A stretch of 64,000 bases of DNA from Alphaproteobacteria bacterium (GCA_021776235.1 JAJFGG010000152.1:62001-126000), one strand, 5' to 3'; positions 8,719 through 17,609 are shown, numbered from the stretch's first letter. A program made the numbers and translations. The notes: generated by a model not told the origin, from the sequence alone.

Positions 8719-9945
8719 ATGATCTACAGAATATTGCACTTTACGATGATAATGCTGAACAGTGCTGTCTTTATAACAGCCGCAGCATTCGCTCAGGCCG
8801 GTGAATGGCAGCCAGTGACCGGGGCCGATAACTTGCGCGCATTCATGGCCGGTACAAAACTCGAATGGAAGGACCTGGGCGGCGACACCAGTCGTGGTGA
8901 GTACCGGGACGACGGCAGCGGTATATTGTATGCCTGGGGCGCCAGTTTCCCCAGGCAATGGGAAACCAAAGGTGACGACCAGATTTGCGTAACCGGCGAA
9001 CCGGCCAGCCAATGTTACCGGCTGGAGAAAAGCAAATCCGAACCAACGCGTTACCGGGCGATAGATGTCGCGACCGGAACGGCGGTCGAAATCCACAAGA
9101 TCGGCCCCAAGGGCCGTGCGGTCGTGAGCGGCGATACAACAAAGCGACCCAGTACTGGTGGCCCTGCGGCAGCCTCGGCATCGGAGATGGCGGCCGAATT
9201 GTCAAACCCAAACACCGCCCTGGCCTCGTTGACCCTCAAGAACATTTATACCTGGTACGAGGGTGATCTACGGAATGCGGACGACCAATCCAACTATACC
9301 ATGCTCTTTCAACCGGTCCTGCCATTCCCACTTGAGAAGAAGGGTACTTCGATCCTATGGCGACCGGCGGTACCGTTGCTGCTGGACCAACCCCTTTTTG
9401 ACGCATCGAGATTGGACTTTGACGAAGAGACGGGAATTGGCGATATCTCAATGGATCTCGCCTATTCGATGAGTTCAGAAAGCGGTTGGCTTACAGCATT
9501 TGGTCTATTCACCGTGTTGCCAACTGCAACCAACAGCCGATTGGCCAGCGGAAGATGGTCGATCGGACCCGAGGTGTTGATCGCAAAAAAAACCAAGAAA
9601 TACATCGCCGGCATTTTTCCAAGCCATCGTTGGGACGTGGCGGGCTGGTCCGACAGAACCGTCAATGTGACGAATCTGAAGCTCATCGCTACTCTGCTAC
9701 CGGGCGGCGGATGGTCGGTCGGCTCAAACCCGGCGTTAAACTATAATTGGGACGCCGAGCAATGGACCATTCCGGTCAACTTGACGCTCTCAAAAACCAT
9801 CATTTCGAGTTCGGGACGGCCTTGGAAATTAGCGCTGGAGGCGGACTATTTTGTCGAGAAATCCGATGCTTTTGGGCCGCGGTTTCGGATCGGTTTCAAT
9901 ATCACTCCGGTCGTGAAAAACGGGCTGGCCGAGCTTTTCAAGTAA
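8719..9945 (+). CDS. Outer-membrane beta-barrel protein with unrecognised N-terminal domain
   Basis: The 408-aa protein starts after GGGAGAG and has a signal peptide (to about residue 26, AAAFA). Residues 27-125 form a compact domain with two Cys (QICV...SQCYRLEK) and the segment GEYRDDGSGILYAWGASFPRQWETKGDD, whose function I do not know. From about residue 165 the pattern becomes a beta-barrel with alternating strands (WLTAFGLFTVLPTATN, FRIGFNITPV) resembling outer-membrane proteins found beside aromatic-degradation genes. It follows the porin by 125 bp and probably belongs to the same operon. Uptake of a hydrophobic substrate is a reasonable guess, not shown. Confidence 0.7.
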   Translation: MIYRILHFTMIMLNSAVFITAAAFAQAGEWQPVTGADNLRAFMAGTKLEWKDLGGDTSRGEYRDDGSGILYAWGASFPRQWETKGDDQICVTGEPASQCYRLEKSKSEPTRYRAIDVATGTAVEIHKIGPKGRAVVSGDTTKRPSTGGPAAASASEMAAELSNPNTALASLTLKNIYTWYEGDLRNADDQSNYTMLFQPVLPFPLEKKGTSILWRPAVPLLLDQPLFDASRLDFDEETGIGDISMDLAYSMSSESGWLTAFGLFTVLPTATNSRLASGRWSIGPEVLIAKKTKKYIAGIFPSHRWDVAGWSDRTVNVTNLKLIATLLPGGGWSVGSNPALNYNWDAEQWTIPVNLTLSKTIISSSGRPWKLALEADYFVEKSDAFGPRFRIGFNITPVVKNGLAELFK

Positions 9946-10081
9946 TCTTGCCGCTACTCTGGACGAAATCGAAACAGCCAACTGAACTTTGGCAATAACT
10001 TTCAAGTAGGTTAGAGTTCAACTCTTCCATCAACAGTAAGGATTATCCGGACAGGGACATTGATTCAGAGAGGCGAATGGG

Positions 10082-11125
10082 GTGCATTGTCATGATCAGA
10101 ATTCGTTCTGGTCTGACATGGGGGAAAATATGGCTGGCTTACCGCTTATTAGATTGAACACCGCCATGGTGGTCGTGGTGGAGCTGGAAAAACGCGGCTT
10201 TTCGGCTGATGCCGTCCTGGAAAAATCCGGCCTCACAAGGACGGCGATGGACAATCCGGACACCTTTATTCATGCAACCGTGATGTACAGGTTCTTGGAG
10301 GAAGCCGCCGCGGCAACTGACGATAGTTTATTCTTCGCCAAATTGGCCGAAGGCATTGATGTCACCAACTGGTTGAATTTGCAGAAAAATGGCGGTGCAC
10401 TTACGACCGTCGGCAGTTTGTTGACAGCATTCGCCGTCGCGGCGACCGAACATTCAAGTTCGATACAACATAGTTTAGTTGTGCACGGAAAAAACGCTTC
10501 ATTCGAAGGCAGTCGAAGTTTCGAAACTCCGTTTACGCCGGGACAGATTGACGCCTACTTCGCAACCTTGGCGGTATCCACCATTCGCCGGGCAGTAGGG
10601 CCGGTCTGGAAGGCGGATGATGTTCTCATCGCGGTTAGCGATCCCAAGGCAATTCCACAGATCTTCTATGGCGTCACCGCGTTGAAAGGGGGAAACAAGG
10701 GATACCGGGTGAATTTCCCATCGATCTGGCTGAATGAGCCTTTCTCGCCACCGGCCTTTGTTAAGAAAGTGGATGAGGAGAATGATGCGCGCCTTGCCAG
10801 CGGTTCAATCACTGCCGCGGTTCGCCAAGCGGTTCGCCCATATATTGGCGAGTTCGATCTGTCGTCCAAACGTGTCGCGGAAATTTGTGGAATGCCGCAC
10901 CGGACCCTGTCACGCAAGCTTGCGGCGGAAGATCAAACAATCGGCAATGTTCTGGACCAGATGAAGTGCGATGCAGCCTGCCACGCCCTGACCGATACGA
11001 GCCAGAAGGTCACAGATGTCGCCGACGCGGTCGGCTATTCGGATCCAACGAGCTTCGCCCGAGCTTTCAAACGTTGGACCGGAAAATCACCCCAGAGTTT
11101 CCGGACTGCTGGTGCCAGGCGATAA
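10082..11125 (+). CDS. AraC-type transcriptional regulator (second paralogue)
   Basis: This 347-aa protein is built like the regulator at 5077-6111: a long N-terminal sensing domain (AVAATEHSSSIQHSL, AEGIDVTNWL, FPSIWLNEPFSPP) and a C-terminal AraC domain (VTDVADAVGYSDPTSFARAFKRWTGKSPQSF). Side by side, roughly half the residues look identical. It lies downstream of the porin and outer-membrane genes and on the same strand. The start is uncertain: GTG at 10082 has GAGAGG in front, while ATG at 10118 and ATG at 10130 better match the length of the paralogue. Confidence 0.9.
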   Translation: MHCHDQNSFWSDMGENMAGLPLIRLNTAMVVVVELEKRGFSADAVLEKSGLTRTAMDNPDTFIHATVMYRFLEEAAAATDDSLFFAKLAEGIDVTNWLNLQKNGGALTTVGSLLTAFAVAATEHSSSIQHSLVVHGKNASFEGSRSFETPFTPGQIDAYFATLAVSTIRRAVGPVWKADDVLIAVSDPKAIPQIFYGVTALKGGNKGYRVNFPSIWLNEPFSPPAFVKKVDEENDARLASGSITAAVRQAVRPYIGEFDLSSKRVAEICGMPHRTLSRKLAAEDQTIGNVLDQMKCDAACHALTDTSQKVTDVADAVGYSDPTSFARAFKRWTGKSPQSFRTAGARR

Positions 11126-11302
11126 GCAGAATCGTTTCGTTCGCGGTGGGTGAACGACCGGACTTGCTTTTCGAGGGTCCGGCTTCGGCAATATCAGCCA
11201 ACGTTTGAATCCAGCTTTATGCCGGCCGATGTGATAACCGTATCCACGACCCTTCAGGCCGCATGGTGCCTGGTTTTATCATCCGGGAGCTGACAACCGG
11301 CT

Positions 11303-12520
11303 ATGCGCGATCTGCTGCAAACGAAAGTCCGCGTTGCCCTGCCGGCGATGCTGGCTATTCAGTCCTTCGGCACCATGTGCAGTTTCGCCGGTGCCGTCGT
11401 GGCGGTGCAGGCGTCCGCCGATCTCGGCGTGAAATCGACCAGCATCGGTGTTTACATGGCCGTGCTGTACATCATCGGCATGCTGTCGGGTCTGGGCGCC
11501 GGCAGTTTTCTGGCCCGCTATGGCGTCATCCGGACCTGCCAGGCCGCCCTGCTGGCGGCGGCCCTTGGTCTCGGTCTGGCCGGCGCCGCCCAGGTATGGT
11601 GGCTGGCGGTGGCCAGCGCCGGCTTGATCGGCATCGGCATGGGGCCGCTCAACCCGGCCAGTTCGCGGATCCTGGCCAGGCATTCGCCGGCGCGATGGAT
11701 GCCCTTCGTCTTTTCGGTGAAGCAGACCGGAACACCCATGGGCGGCATGCTGGCCGGGCTTTTGCTGCCGCCGTTGATGGCGCTTTACGACTGGCGGATT
11801 GCTGTTACCGTAATCGCCGTCCTGCCGCTGCTTACCCTTCTCGGCGTACAGCTTATTCGCAAATGTCTGGATGACGACCGCAATTCCAGCTATCCCATCA
11901 GCCTGGCCGGCGTTGCGGACTCGTTGCGCGTGATCGTCACCTCCAGGCCGCTCGCCACCCTCGCGGCGGTTGGCTATTTCTATACCTTCGCGCAGATGGC
12001 CGTTCTGTCTTTCATGGTGATCTTTCTCGAAGAAGCCAACGGCCTGTCGATGGCATTTGCGGGGGGTATTTTTGCCATCATTCACGGCTCGGCGATCCCG
12101 GCGCGGATCATCTGGGGGGCCGCCGCGGGCCGTTTCGCCAGCAGCTGGGTCCTGCTGGGCCTGATCGGCGTCATGATGTCGGGCAGCATCTTCGCGATGA
12201 GTTTCTTCACGCCGGCCTGGCCGTTCTGGCTGACCGCGCTGGTCGCCGTCATGCTGGGCGCCAGCACCAATGGCGTACTCGGCCTGCTGCTTTCGGAGTT
12301 CGCCCGCCTGGCGCCAACCGACAAGGTGGGTGAGGCCGCGGGCGGCGGCCAGTTCTTTCTGTTCTTCGGGATTGTCAGCGGCCCGCCTATATTCGGCGCC
12401 ATGGTCGAGTTCGGCGGCGGCTACAGCAACGCCTTCTATCTCATCGCGGCCGCTACGCTCGCGGCTGGCGTCTATCTGTTGCTGACGGCCCGGCAGGCGA
12501 AATCAGCGCCGTCCAGCTAA
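11303..12520 (+). CDS. Major facilitator superfamily transporter
   Basis: The 405-aa protein has about 12 hydrophobic segments, a GLGAGSFLARYGVIRTCQ loop between helices 2 and 3 fitting MFS motif A, and WMPFVFSVKQTGTPMGGMLAG resembling motif C of antiporters and nitrate/cyanate-type carriers. It probably moves a small anion or drug across the inner membrane by proton exchange; the substrate is unknown. It converges on merA with a 25-bp gap. It is not obviously part of the mercury locus. Confidence 0.88.
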   Translation: MRDLLQTKVRVALPAMLAIQSFGTMCSFAGAVVAVQASADLGVKSTSIGVYMAVLYIIGMLSGLGAGSFLARYGVIRTCQAALLAAALGLGLAGAAQVWWLAVASAGLIGIGMGPLNPASSRILARHSPARWMPFVFSVKQTGTPMGGMLAGLLLPPLMALYDWRIAVTVIAVLPLLTLLGVQLIRKCLDDDRNSSYPISLAGVADSLRVIVTSRPLATLAAVGYFYTFAQMAVLSFMVIFLEEANGLSMAFAGGIFAIIHGSAIPARIIWGAAAGRFASSWVLLGLIGVMMSGSIFAMSFFTPAWPFWLTALVAVMLGASTNGVLGLLLSEFARLAPTDKVGEAAGGGQFFLFFGIVSGPPIFGAMVEFGGGYSNAFYLIAAATLAAGVYLLLTARQAKSAPSS

Positions 12521-12545
12521 CAAAGTGCGGCGAACGCCGGTCGGC

Positions 12546-13976
12546 TCAACCGGCGCAACAGGACAGTTTGGCGATGTCTTTTTCGAACGTCTGGGCCGCC
12601 AGTTTCAGGCCTTCAACGGTGGTCAGGTAGGGGAAGATCATCTCGCCCAGCTCCACATAGGTCATTCCCTGGTGGATCGCCAGGGCGGCGGTCTGAATGC
12701 TGTCGGCGCCTTCGGGCGCCAGAATATGAGCGCCGAGGAGGCGTTTGCTGGGCCCATCGGCAACCAGTTTGATCAGGCCGCGGGTATCGCGCGCGGCCAG
12801 GGCGCGGGGCACGAATTTCAGCGGCAGCAAGGATGTTGCCACGTCATGGCCCAGGGCCATGGCTCCGGCTTCCGTCAGTCCCACGGTTGCCACTTGCGGG
12901 TCCGTGAAGACCACCGCCGGCATGGCGTTGTTGTCATATTGCCGGGCGTCGCCGTTCAGGGCGTTCTGGGCCGCGATTCTAGCGCCATAGGCGGCCATAT
13001 AGACGAATTGATCCCGGCCCGTGACATCCCCCGCTGCATAGATGCCGGAACGCGAGGTGCGCATTTGTCCATCGACGGCAATGCCGCCATTGTTCAAGGT
13101 GTCGATGCCGGCATCGGCCAGGCCAAGGCCATGGGTATTGGGCCGACGCCCGGCGCTGAGCAACAGACGTTCGGCGCCCAATGTCTGCACTTCGCCCCCT
13201 ATCCTGATATTCAGGGCAACGCCGGCCTCGGTGCGTTCGACGCTTTCATAGGCAAGGCCGTCCAGAACGCCCACGCCTTCGTCGCGCAGATAGCCGCGCA
13301 AGGCGTCGCTGACCTCCGGCTCGCCCTCGGGCAACAGCCGGCTGCGGGTGGCGATAACGACCTCGACGCCGGCGCGGGTCAGCATTTGCGCCAGTTCACA
13401 GCCGATATAGCCGCCGCCGATAAGCAGCATGGAACGCGGCAATACCGTCATCTCGAATGCGGTCGTACTGGTCAGATAGGGCACATCAGCCAATCCCGGT
13501 ATGGCCGGAATATTCGGCTGGGAGCCGGTGGCAACAATGATCTTGTCTGCCGCCAGGGCACTGTCGTCCAGGTACAGGCCGTCGGCGGTGAAGGCGGCTG
13601 GGCCTTCGAGATAGTCAATTCCAGGATAGCTAGGCAGCAGGTCGAGGTATTTGCTTTGCCGCAGGGCGCTGACCAGATCATCCTTTTGCGCCACTACCGC
13701 GCCCCAGTCCGCCAAATGCCCGGCCGCCCGGATACCGGCGAACCGTTCCGCGGCGTTGGCATGATGCAGGGTTTCCGTGGCCCGGATCATGGTTTTGGAC
13801 GGCACGCAGCCGACATTGACGCAGGTGCCGCCGATGGTGCCGTGGCCGATCAAGGCGACATGGGCGCCTTGTTCGGCTCCTGTGATCGCAGCCGAAAATC
13901 CAGCCGATCCGGCGCCAACTATGGCAAGGTCATAACGGCTATTCCCCTTGGCCGCCGCAGGGCTATCCAGACTCAT
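12546..13976 (-). CDS. merA: Mercuric reductase
   Basis: This is a 476-aa flavin disulfide reductase. GAGSAG at residues 21-26 binds FAD, GGTCVNVGCVPSK holds the redox pair Cys52/Cys57, LLIGGGYIGCELAQ binds NADPH, and the C-terminus ends LSCCAG. That terminal Cys pair (473-474) is specific to MerA and delivers Hg(II) to the active site for reduction to volatile Hg(0). It lacks the N-terminal NmerA metal-binding domain, so it is the short form. Its ATG overlaps the merF stop (ATGA at 13973-13976), indicating a merF-merA operon driven by the MerR-type promoter at 14283-14313. Confidence 0.95.
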   Translation of the reverse strand: MSLDSPAAAKGNSRYDLAIVGAGSAGFSAAITGAEQGAHVALIGHGTIGGTCVNVGCVPSKTMIRATETLHHANAAERFAGIRAAGHLADWGAVVAQKDDLVSALRQSKYLDLLPSYPGIDYLEGPAAFTADGLYLDDSALAADKIIVATGSQPNIPAIPGLADVPYLTSTTAFEMTVLPRSMLLIGGGYIGCELAQMLTRAGVEVVIATRSRLLPEGEPEVSDALRGYLRDEGVGVLDGLAYESVERTEAGVALNIRIGGEVQTLGAERLLLSAGRRPNTHGLGLADAGIDTLNNGGIAVDGQMRTSRSGIYAAGDVTGRDQFVYMAAYGARIAAQNALNGDARQYDNNAMPAVVFTDPQVATVGLTEAGAMALGHDVATSLLPLKFVPRALAARDTRGLIKLVADGPSKRLLGAHILAPEGADSIQTAALAIHQGMTYVELGEMIFPYLTTVEGLKLAAQTFEKDIAKLSCCAG

Positions 13977-14230
13977 GACCGGCTATCCGCCGCGTTCGAT
14001 TTTGCCCTCTGGGCGCTTTGGTTGCGGCGGATCAGGGCATAGCCGGTAACACCGAGGAAAAAGACCAGGCCGGGCAACAGGATAAAGTCCAGCCAGGCGC
14101 CCATCAGCGATGAAATCCCCAGCGCCGCGAACAACAGCACCAGGGCCGGGGTAAAGCAGCAGACGGCCAACAGACCGGTACCCGCCAGGCCAAGGCCCAG
14201 CAAACCATTCGGCTTCTTACGGTCATTCAT
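13973..14230 (-). CDS. merF: Mercury uptake protein MerF
   Basis: This 85-aa protein has two transmembrane helices (LLGLGLAGTGLLAVCCFTPALVLLFAALG and AWLDFILLPGLVFFLGVTGYAL). The Cys pair at residues 24-25, in VCCFTP, is the MerF hallmark that binds Hg(II) and carries it across the inner membrane. Known MerF proteins usually have a second Cys pair near the C-terminus, which is absent here. No merT or merP is present, so MerF appears to be the only dedicated importer feeding MerA. It overlaps merA by 4 bp. Confidence 0.9.
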   Translation of the reverse strand: MNDRKKPNGLLGLGLAGTGLLAVCCFTPALVLLFAALGISSLMGAWLDFILLPGLVFFLGVTGYALIRRNQSAQRAKSNAADSRS

Positions 14231-14282
14231 GTCTGCCGTGCTCCTTCGATCCAGCGCATTTGCCTCGTCCGTGAATGCTGCT

Positions 14283-14313
14283 AACCTACATCCTGTAGTT
14301 ACTACGGGATCAA
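14283..14313 (-). promoter_or_regulatory. MerR-type operator-promoter of merF-merA
   Basis: On the minus strand TTGATC (14308-14313, -35) and TAGGTT (14283-14288, -10) are separated by exactly 19 bp. In that spacer lies the perfect dyad GTAGTTACTAC (14295-14305). An over-long 19-bp spacer with a central dyad is the hallmark of promoters that MerR-family regulators untwist on metal binding. It points toward merF-merA. merR starts at 14322 on the other strand, so MerR probably also represses itself from this site. Confidence 0.88.
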
Positions 14314-14321
14314 GACGGAAA

Positions 14322-14735
14322 ATGCCTGCTCACAAAGACGTTACGGCGTTGTCCATTGGCGCCCTGTCGAAGCGGACCGGCGTGCATCTGGAGACGGTGC
14401 GCTATTACGAAAACATCGGCATCATGCCGCCGCCGCCGCGCAGCGCGGCCGGACACCGCCGTTATGATCATGACCACCTGAAACGCCTGACCTTCGTGAA
14501 ACGCAGCCGCGAGTTGGGCTTTACCCTGAAAGAGGTGCGCGCCCTACTGGCCCTGGTCGACGGCGGTGATTACACCTGTGGCGAAGTGCATGACCTGACC
14601 GTGAAGCATCTGCACGAGGTGCGGCAAAAGATCGCCGATCTACAGCGCCTGGAAGCCACCCTGGCGGAGATCTCGGCTCAATGCGCGGACGGTACTATTC
14701 CCGAATGCCCGGTCATTGAGACCCTGTTCCGGTAG
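14322..14735 (+). CDS. merR: Mercury-responsive MerR regulator
   Basis: From ATG 14322 (MPAHKDVTALSIGALSK) the protein is 137 aa. The N-terminal winged helix reads IGALSKRTGVHLETVRYYENIGIMPPPPRSAAGHRRY, a textbook MerR DNA-binding domain. Cys86, Cys121 and Cys129 (TCGEV, QCADGTIPECPV) occupy the three positions that bind Hg(II) in MerR. The spacing of the last two is one residue shorter than in Tn501 MerR. The frame is open back to 14229, but that part lies across the promoter and is probably not translated. It is divergent from merF-merA, which it should switch on with mercury. Confidence 0.9.
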   Translation: MPAHKDVTALSIGALSKRTGVHLETVRYYENIGIMPPPPRSAAGHRRYDHDHLKRLTFVKRSRELGFTLKEVRALLALVDGGDYTCGEVHDLTVKHLHEVRQKIADLQRLEATLAEISAQCADGTIPECPVIETLFR

Positions 14736-14860
14736 CCGCGGCAATGCCCGCCTGAATTTTGACATTGGCAGACAAACTCGATCGACTGCCATAAAGTATG
14801 ATCACTTATGACGGCAACGTCGAACGGCTGGAATCATGGACAAAATGTCGGGGAGGGCCC

Positions 14861-15796
14861 GTGGCGCTACTTATCGTTAATCTGGATAAATTTATCGGCA
14901 ACGCAGATGCGTGGCGCGATGCATTCGAGGAACAGCTTCCCGAACTCGAAATTCGTATCTGGCCCAATGCGGGTGAATTGGGGGATATTGAGTATCTCGC
15001 ATTTATGCACCCTGATTTTGATATTCTGCCGCCATTTCCGAATTTGAAAGCCATGCTCTCGCGCGCGGCTGGCGTCGATGACATTGTCAACCATCCGAAA
15101 TTGCCGCAGGCGCCACTGGGCAAGCTGGAGCCGTCGGGCGGTGACCCAATGATGACCGAGTATGTCGTCATGCATGTACTTCGTTTCCATCGCGATATGC
15201 CCGCCTATCAGGCGTATCAGGCCAAACGGGAATGGCATCGGGCGCCGATAATGCGGCCCGAGCAAAGGCGCGTTGGCTTTCTGGGTTACGGCATGATGGC
15301 CAAGGCGCCGGCGTTGGTTTTGAAATCGCTGGATTTCAACGTATCGGCCTGGGTCCGAACGCCCAAGGAAGATGCCGAAGTTCCGATTTTTCACGGCCCC
15401 GATCAGCTTGAGCCTTTCCTCAGGCAAACCGACATCGCCGTCTGCCTGTTGCCGCTGACCCAGGAAACGGAGGGTATATTCTGCGCCCGCACTTTCGCCA
15501 TGATGCCGAAAGGCGCGATGCTGGTTAACGTTGGACGCGGCAAACATGTGGTTGACGAGGATTTGATCGAGGCGCTCGATTCCGGGCAATTGTCCTACGC
15601 CGCCCTTGACGCCCTCTGGCCCGAGCCCTTGCCGACGGAAAGCCCCTTGTGGGCGCACCCAAAGATCACGGGGATGCCGCATGTGGCGCGGCGGCCGACT
15701 GTCGCCGGCCTGGTGACGGAAATTGCCACCAACATTCGGCGCCTGGCGGCGGGCGAATCCCTGCTACAGGAAATTGATATCGCGGCGGGCTACTAG
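14861..15796 (+). CDS. Glyoxylate/hydroxypyruvate reductase-like D-2-hydroxyacid dehydrogenase
   Basis: I start at GTG 14861, preceded by GGGGAGGG at ideal spacing, giving 311 aa, the usual length for the GhrA group; the frame is open back to 14798. VGFLGYGMMAKAPALVLKSLDF is the NAD(P)-binding glycine motif. The catalytic Arg lies in LVNVGRGKHVVDEDL, Glu in DALWPEPLPTESPLWAHP, and His in PHVARRP. The enzyme probably reduces glyoxylate, hydroxypyruvate or a related 2-keto acid. Its downstream neighbour on the other strand is a keto-acid hydratase. Confidence 0.88.
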   Translation: MALLIVNLDKFIGNADAWRDAFEEQLPELEIRIWPNAGELGDIEYLAFMHPDFDILPPFPNLKAMLSRAAGVDDIVNHPKLPQAPLGKLEPSGGDPMMTEYVVMHVLRFHRDMPAYQAYQAKREWHRAPIMRPEQRRVGFLGYGMMAKAPALVLKSLDFNVSAWVRTPKEDAEVPIFHGPDQLEPFLRQTDIAVCLLPLTQETEGIFCARTFAMMPKGAMLVNVGRGKHVVDEDLIEALDSGQLSYAALDALWPEPLPTESPLWAHPKITGMPHVARRPTVAGLVTEIATNIRRLAAGESLLQEIDIAAGY

Positions 15797-15807
15797 CCCC
15801 ACATGAT

Positions 15808-16572
15808 CTAGATGAAACTGGCCCGAACCTCGCCCATCCCGCCGAAATCGCCCACAACTTTGTCGCCTGGCGAAATGGGCGTGATGCCGGTGCAGGTGCC
15901 GGTCATGACCAGGTCGCCCGCACACAGGCCGCGTTGAGCAAGTGCGGGATGGCGCTGGCACCAGGCCAGGGCATCGAAAATGTGGTCCCATAGCAGGACC
16001 GACGTATTACCGTCGTTCACTGTTTCGCCGTTGATGGACAGCGTCACCGGATGATCGGTTAGATCAAAGTCGCACCAATTCCGGACTTCCGGTCCGAGAA
16101 CCGTGCCCACGTTGGCGCCGCCATCGGCGATCACCCTAAAACCGGCGCCCGCCAATTCGCCCTCAAAGCGGGCGCCAACGATTTCGAACGATGGGTGGAT
16201 AGCCGCCACGGCGTTTTCAATCTCGGCTCGTTCATAGGGAGGATCTTTCGGCGGGAGATCCGAATGCAACCGCACGGTCATTTCAGTCTCGACATTGTGC
16301 CCGGGCAGCACTTTCACCGCCGCATCGCTTTCATGGGTGAAGCGCTGAAACAATGGCCCGAGAAACGGCTGGCTAACGCCCAACACTGCGAACAGGGCTT
16401 CGACGGTCGCGCCGATTTTCCAACCCGTCACCGGAAGTCCCGATGCCGCGATCATTGCGGCCTGTATCTCGTAGGCTTCGTCTTCCGTATCGGGGCTGCC
16501 GGCGAAATCACCTGGCAGTTTCAAGTCATTGACCCGTGAAGTCCAAAGTTGCTGCGCCACGCTGTCTGCCAT
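15808..16572 (-). CDS. 2-keto-4-pentenoate hydratase family protein
   Basis: From ATG 16572 (MADSVAQQLWTSR) the protein is 254 aa. It has GWKIGATVEALFAVLGVSQPFLGPL near the N-terminus, the conserved metal-site region ETEMTVRL, and LVMTGTCTGITPISPGDKVVGDFGGMGEVRASF at the end, all typical of the MhpD/HpcG/FAH-related hydratase family. Members add water to 2-hydroxypenta-2,4-dienoate-type intermediates in aromatic meta-cleavage, or act as decarboxylases. The frame is open to 16668, but the extra residues do not look like the family. Confidence 0.85.
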   Translation of the reverse strand: MADSVAQQLWTSRVNDLKLPGDFAGSPDTEDEAYEIQAAMIAASGLPVTGWKIGATVEALFAVLGVSQPFLGPLFQRFTHESDAAVKVLPGHNVETEMTVRLHSDLPPKDPPYERAEIENAVAAIHPSFEIVGARFEGELAGAGFRVIADGGANVGTVLGPEVRNWCDFDLTDHPVTLSINGETVNDGNTSVLLWDHIFDALAWCQRHPALAQRGLCAGDLVMTGTCTGITPISPGDKVVGDFGGMGEVRASFI

Positions 16573-16863
16573 GCCGATCATCCAATCCCGTATTTCATGG
16601 TTTCCGCAATCTGCATTGTACTCAAGATCGCCGAGCTTAATCAGAAATTTCCCCAGAAAAAACGGCACGCCGCAATTGCCGACCCTAGATTAATGCGTTG
16701 CGCAGGCGACTTTGTGGCGAGCGGGCCGAGGCATTTGGGCCAGTACCGACAGCGGCTATCAGCATCGGAAGCCGACATATCAGTCCAAAACCAAGTGCTT
16801 TCGGCCAGACGTTGCCTTTGCCATGACGATTCATTAGCGAGACAGGTGTTGGCCCCGACCTAC
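16573..16863. other. Intergenic region, no gene seen
   Basis: About 290 bp separate the hydratase start from the stop of the lipoprotein gene. Overlapping frames on both strands look like shadows. The promoter of the hydratase gene should be here, but I could not define it. Confidence 0.35.
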
Positions 16864-17529
16864 CTATTGACGAGACTTTGTTGCTGCCTGGTGAACCATA
16901 CGCTGGAAGGATCCATCTTTCAGAATTTCCTCAATTGATGACCGCAATCCTTTTTGAAGATCCTCGCCAATCGAGTCTCCCGACATGAATATATCGAGAG
17001 CACAGTGGGAATTTTCGATTTCTGAATCCCGTTGGATTTCTGAGAGGGCAACGCCCCGCATCAAGATTTTAATGGTTAGATCAAATTTTGTGGTTGTTTT
17101 CCAATCATGGCACCAGCCTCTTCCCCCATAGTAACCGTCGATTTTAGGCTTAACGTTGACTATCGCAGTCTTATCGGAATTCGGATCCAGTTTGAATAAC
17201 TGGGCCATTACATTTTGCACTTCGTCCTCAAAGTCTTCTTGAAGTACATAGGTTACGGCATTTTCCCACGAAGCTGAATTGTGACCAAGCCCCCTGGACG
17301 TCGTCGTGGCCTCCATGCCTAACACTTTTGTTCCTTTGCGCGGCGCGTTAACGGTGATTTTTGCTACTTTCAATCGGTCCACACTCGCTAATCTTATCCT
17401 GTCGTTGGATTCCAAGTGGCCAATATGAACCTCGCGGGTCTGATACCTCTGTGTCTTTTTCGTAAGTTCGCAGGAAGAAATCCCTAATAAAACTATAGTA
17501 TAAATTGAAATTCTCAAAAATAAGATCAT
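16864..17529 (-). CDS. Unknown lipoprotein, AT-rich gene
   Basis: A 221-aa protein with a lipoprotein signal (residues 1-20, lipobox GISSC). The mature part has no family I recognise; it includes TTTSRGLGHNSASWENAVTYVLQEDFEDEVQNVMAQL and KIDGYYGGRGWCHDWKTTTKFDLTIKILMRG, a pattern like envelope lipoproteins with a mixed alpha-beta domain. Codon use is clearly more AT-rich than the neighbours (many ATT, AAA, TTA), and the adjacent 80 bp are very AT-rich, so it may have been acquired. It is not obviously linked to genes on either side. Confidence 0.7.
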   Translation of the reverse strand: MILFLRISIYTIVLLGISSCELTKKTQRYQTREVHIGHLESNDRIRLASVDRLKVAKITVNAPRKGTKVLGMEATTTSRGLGHNSASWENAVTYVLQEDFEDEVQNVMAQLFKLDPNSDKTAIVNVKPKIDGYYGGRGWCHDWKTTTKFDLTIKILMRGVALSEIQRDSEIENSHCALDIFMSGDSIGEDLQKGLRSSIEEILKDGSFQRMVHQAATKSRQ

Positions 17530-17609
17530 GAATATTTCTATGCAAAATTTAATGGTTAGCCTATTAGTTTATTAAAACCTTTGAATTGAGGCAATCAAAA
17601 TTTCGATAC

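Noticed and set aside
12525-14042. A 505-codon plus-strand open frame
   Set aside because: It lies antisense to merA, which has all family motifs. The frame is a GC-rich shadow without a ribosome site or family.
14229-14321. A 31-residue N-terminal extension of MerR
   Set aside because: It would place the coding start beyond the promoter of merF-merA, and MerR proteins begin just before the helix-turn-helix as from 14322.
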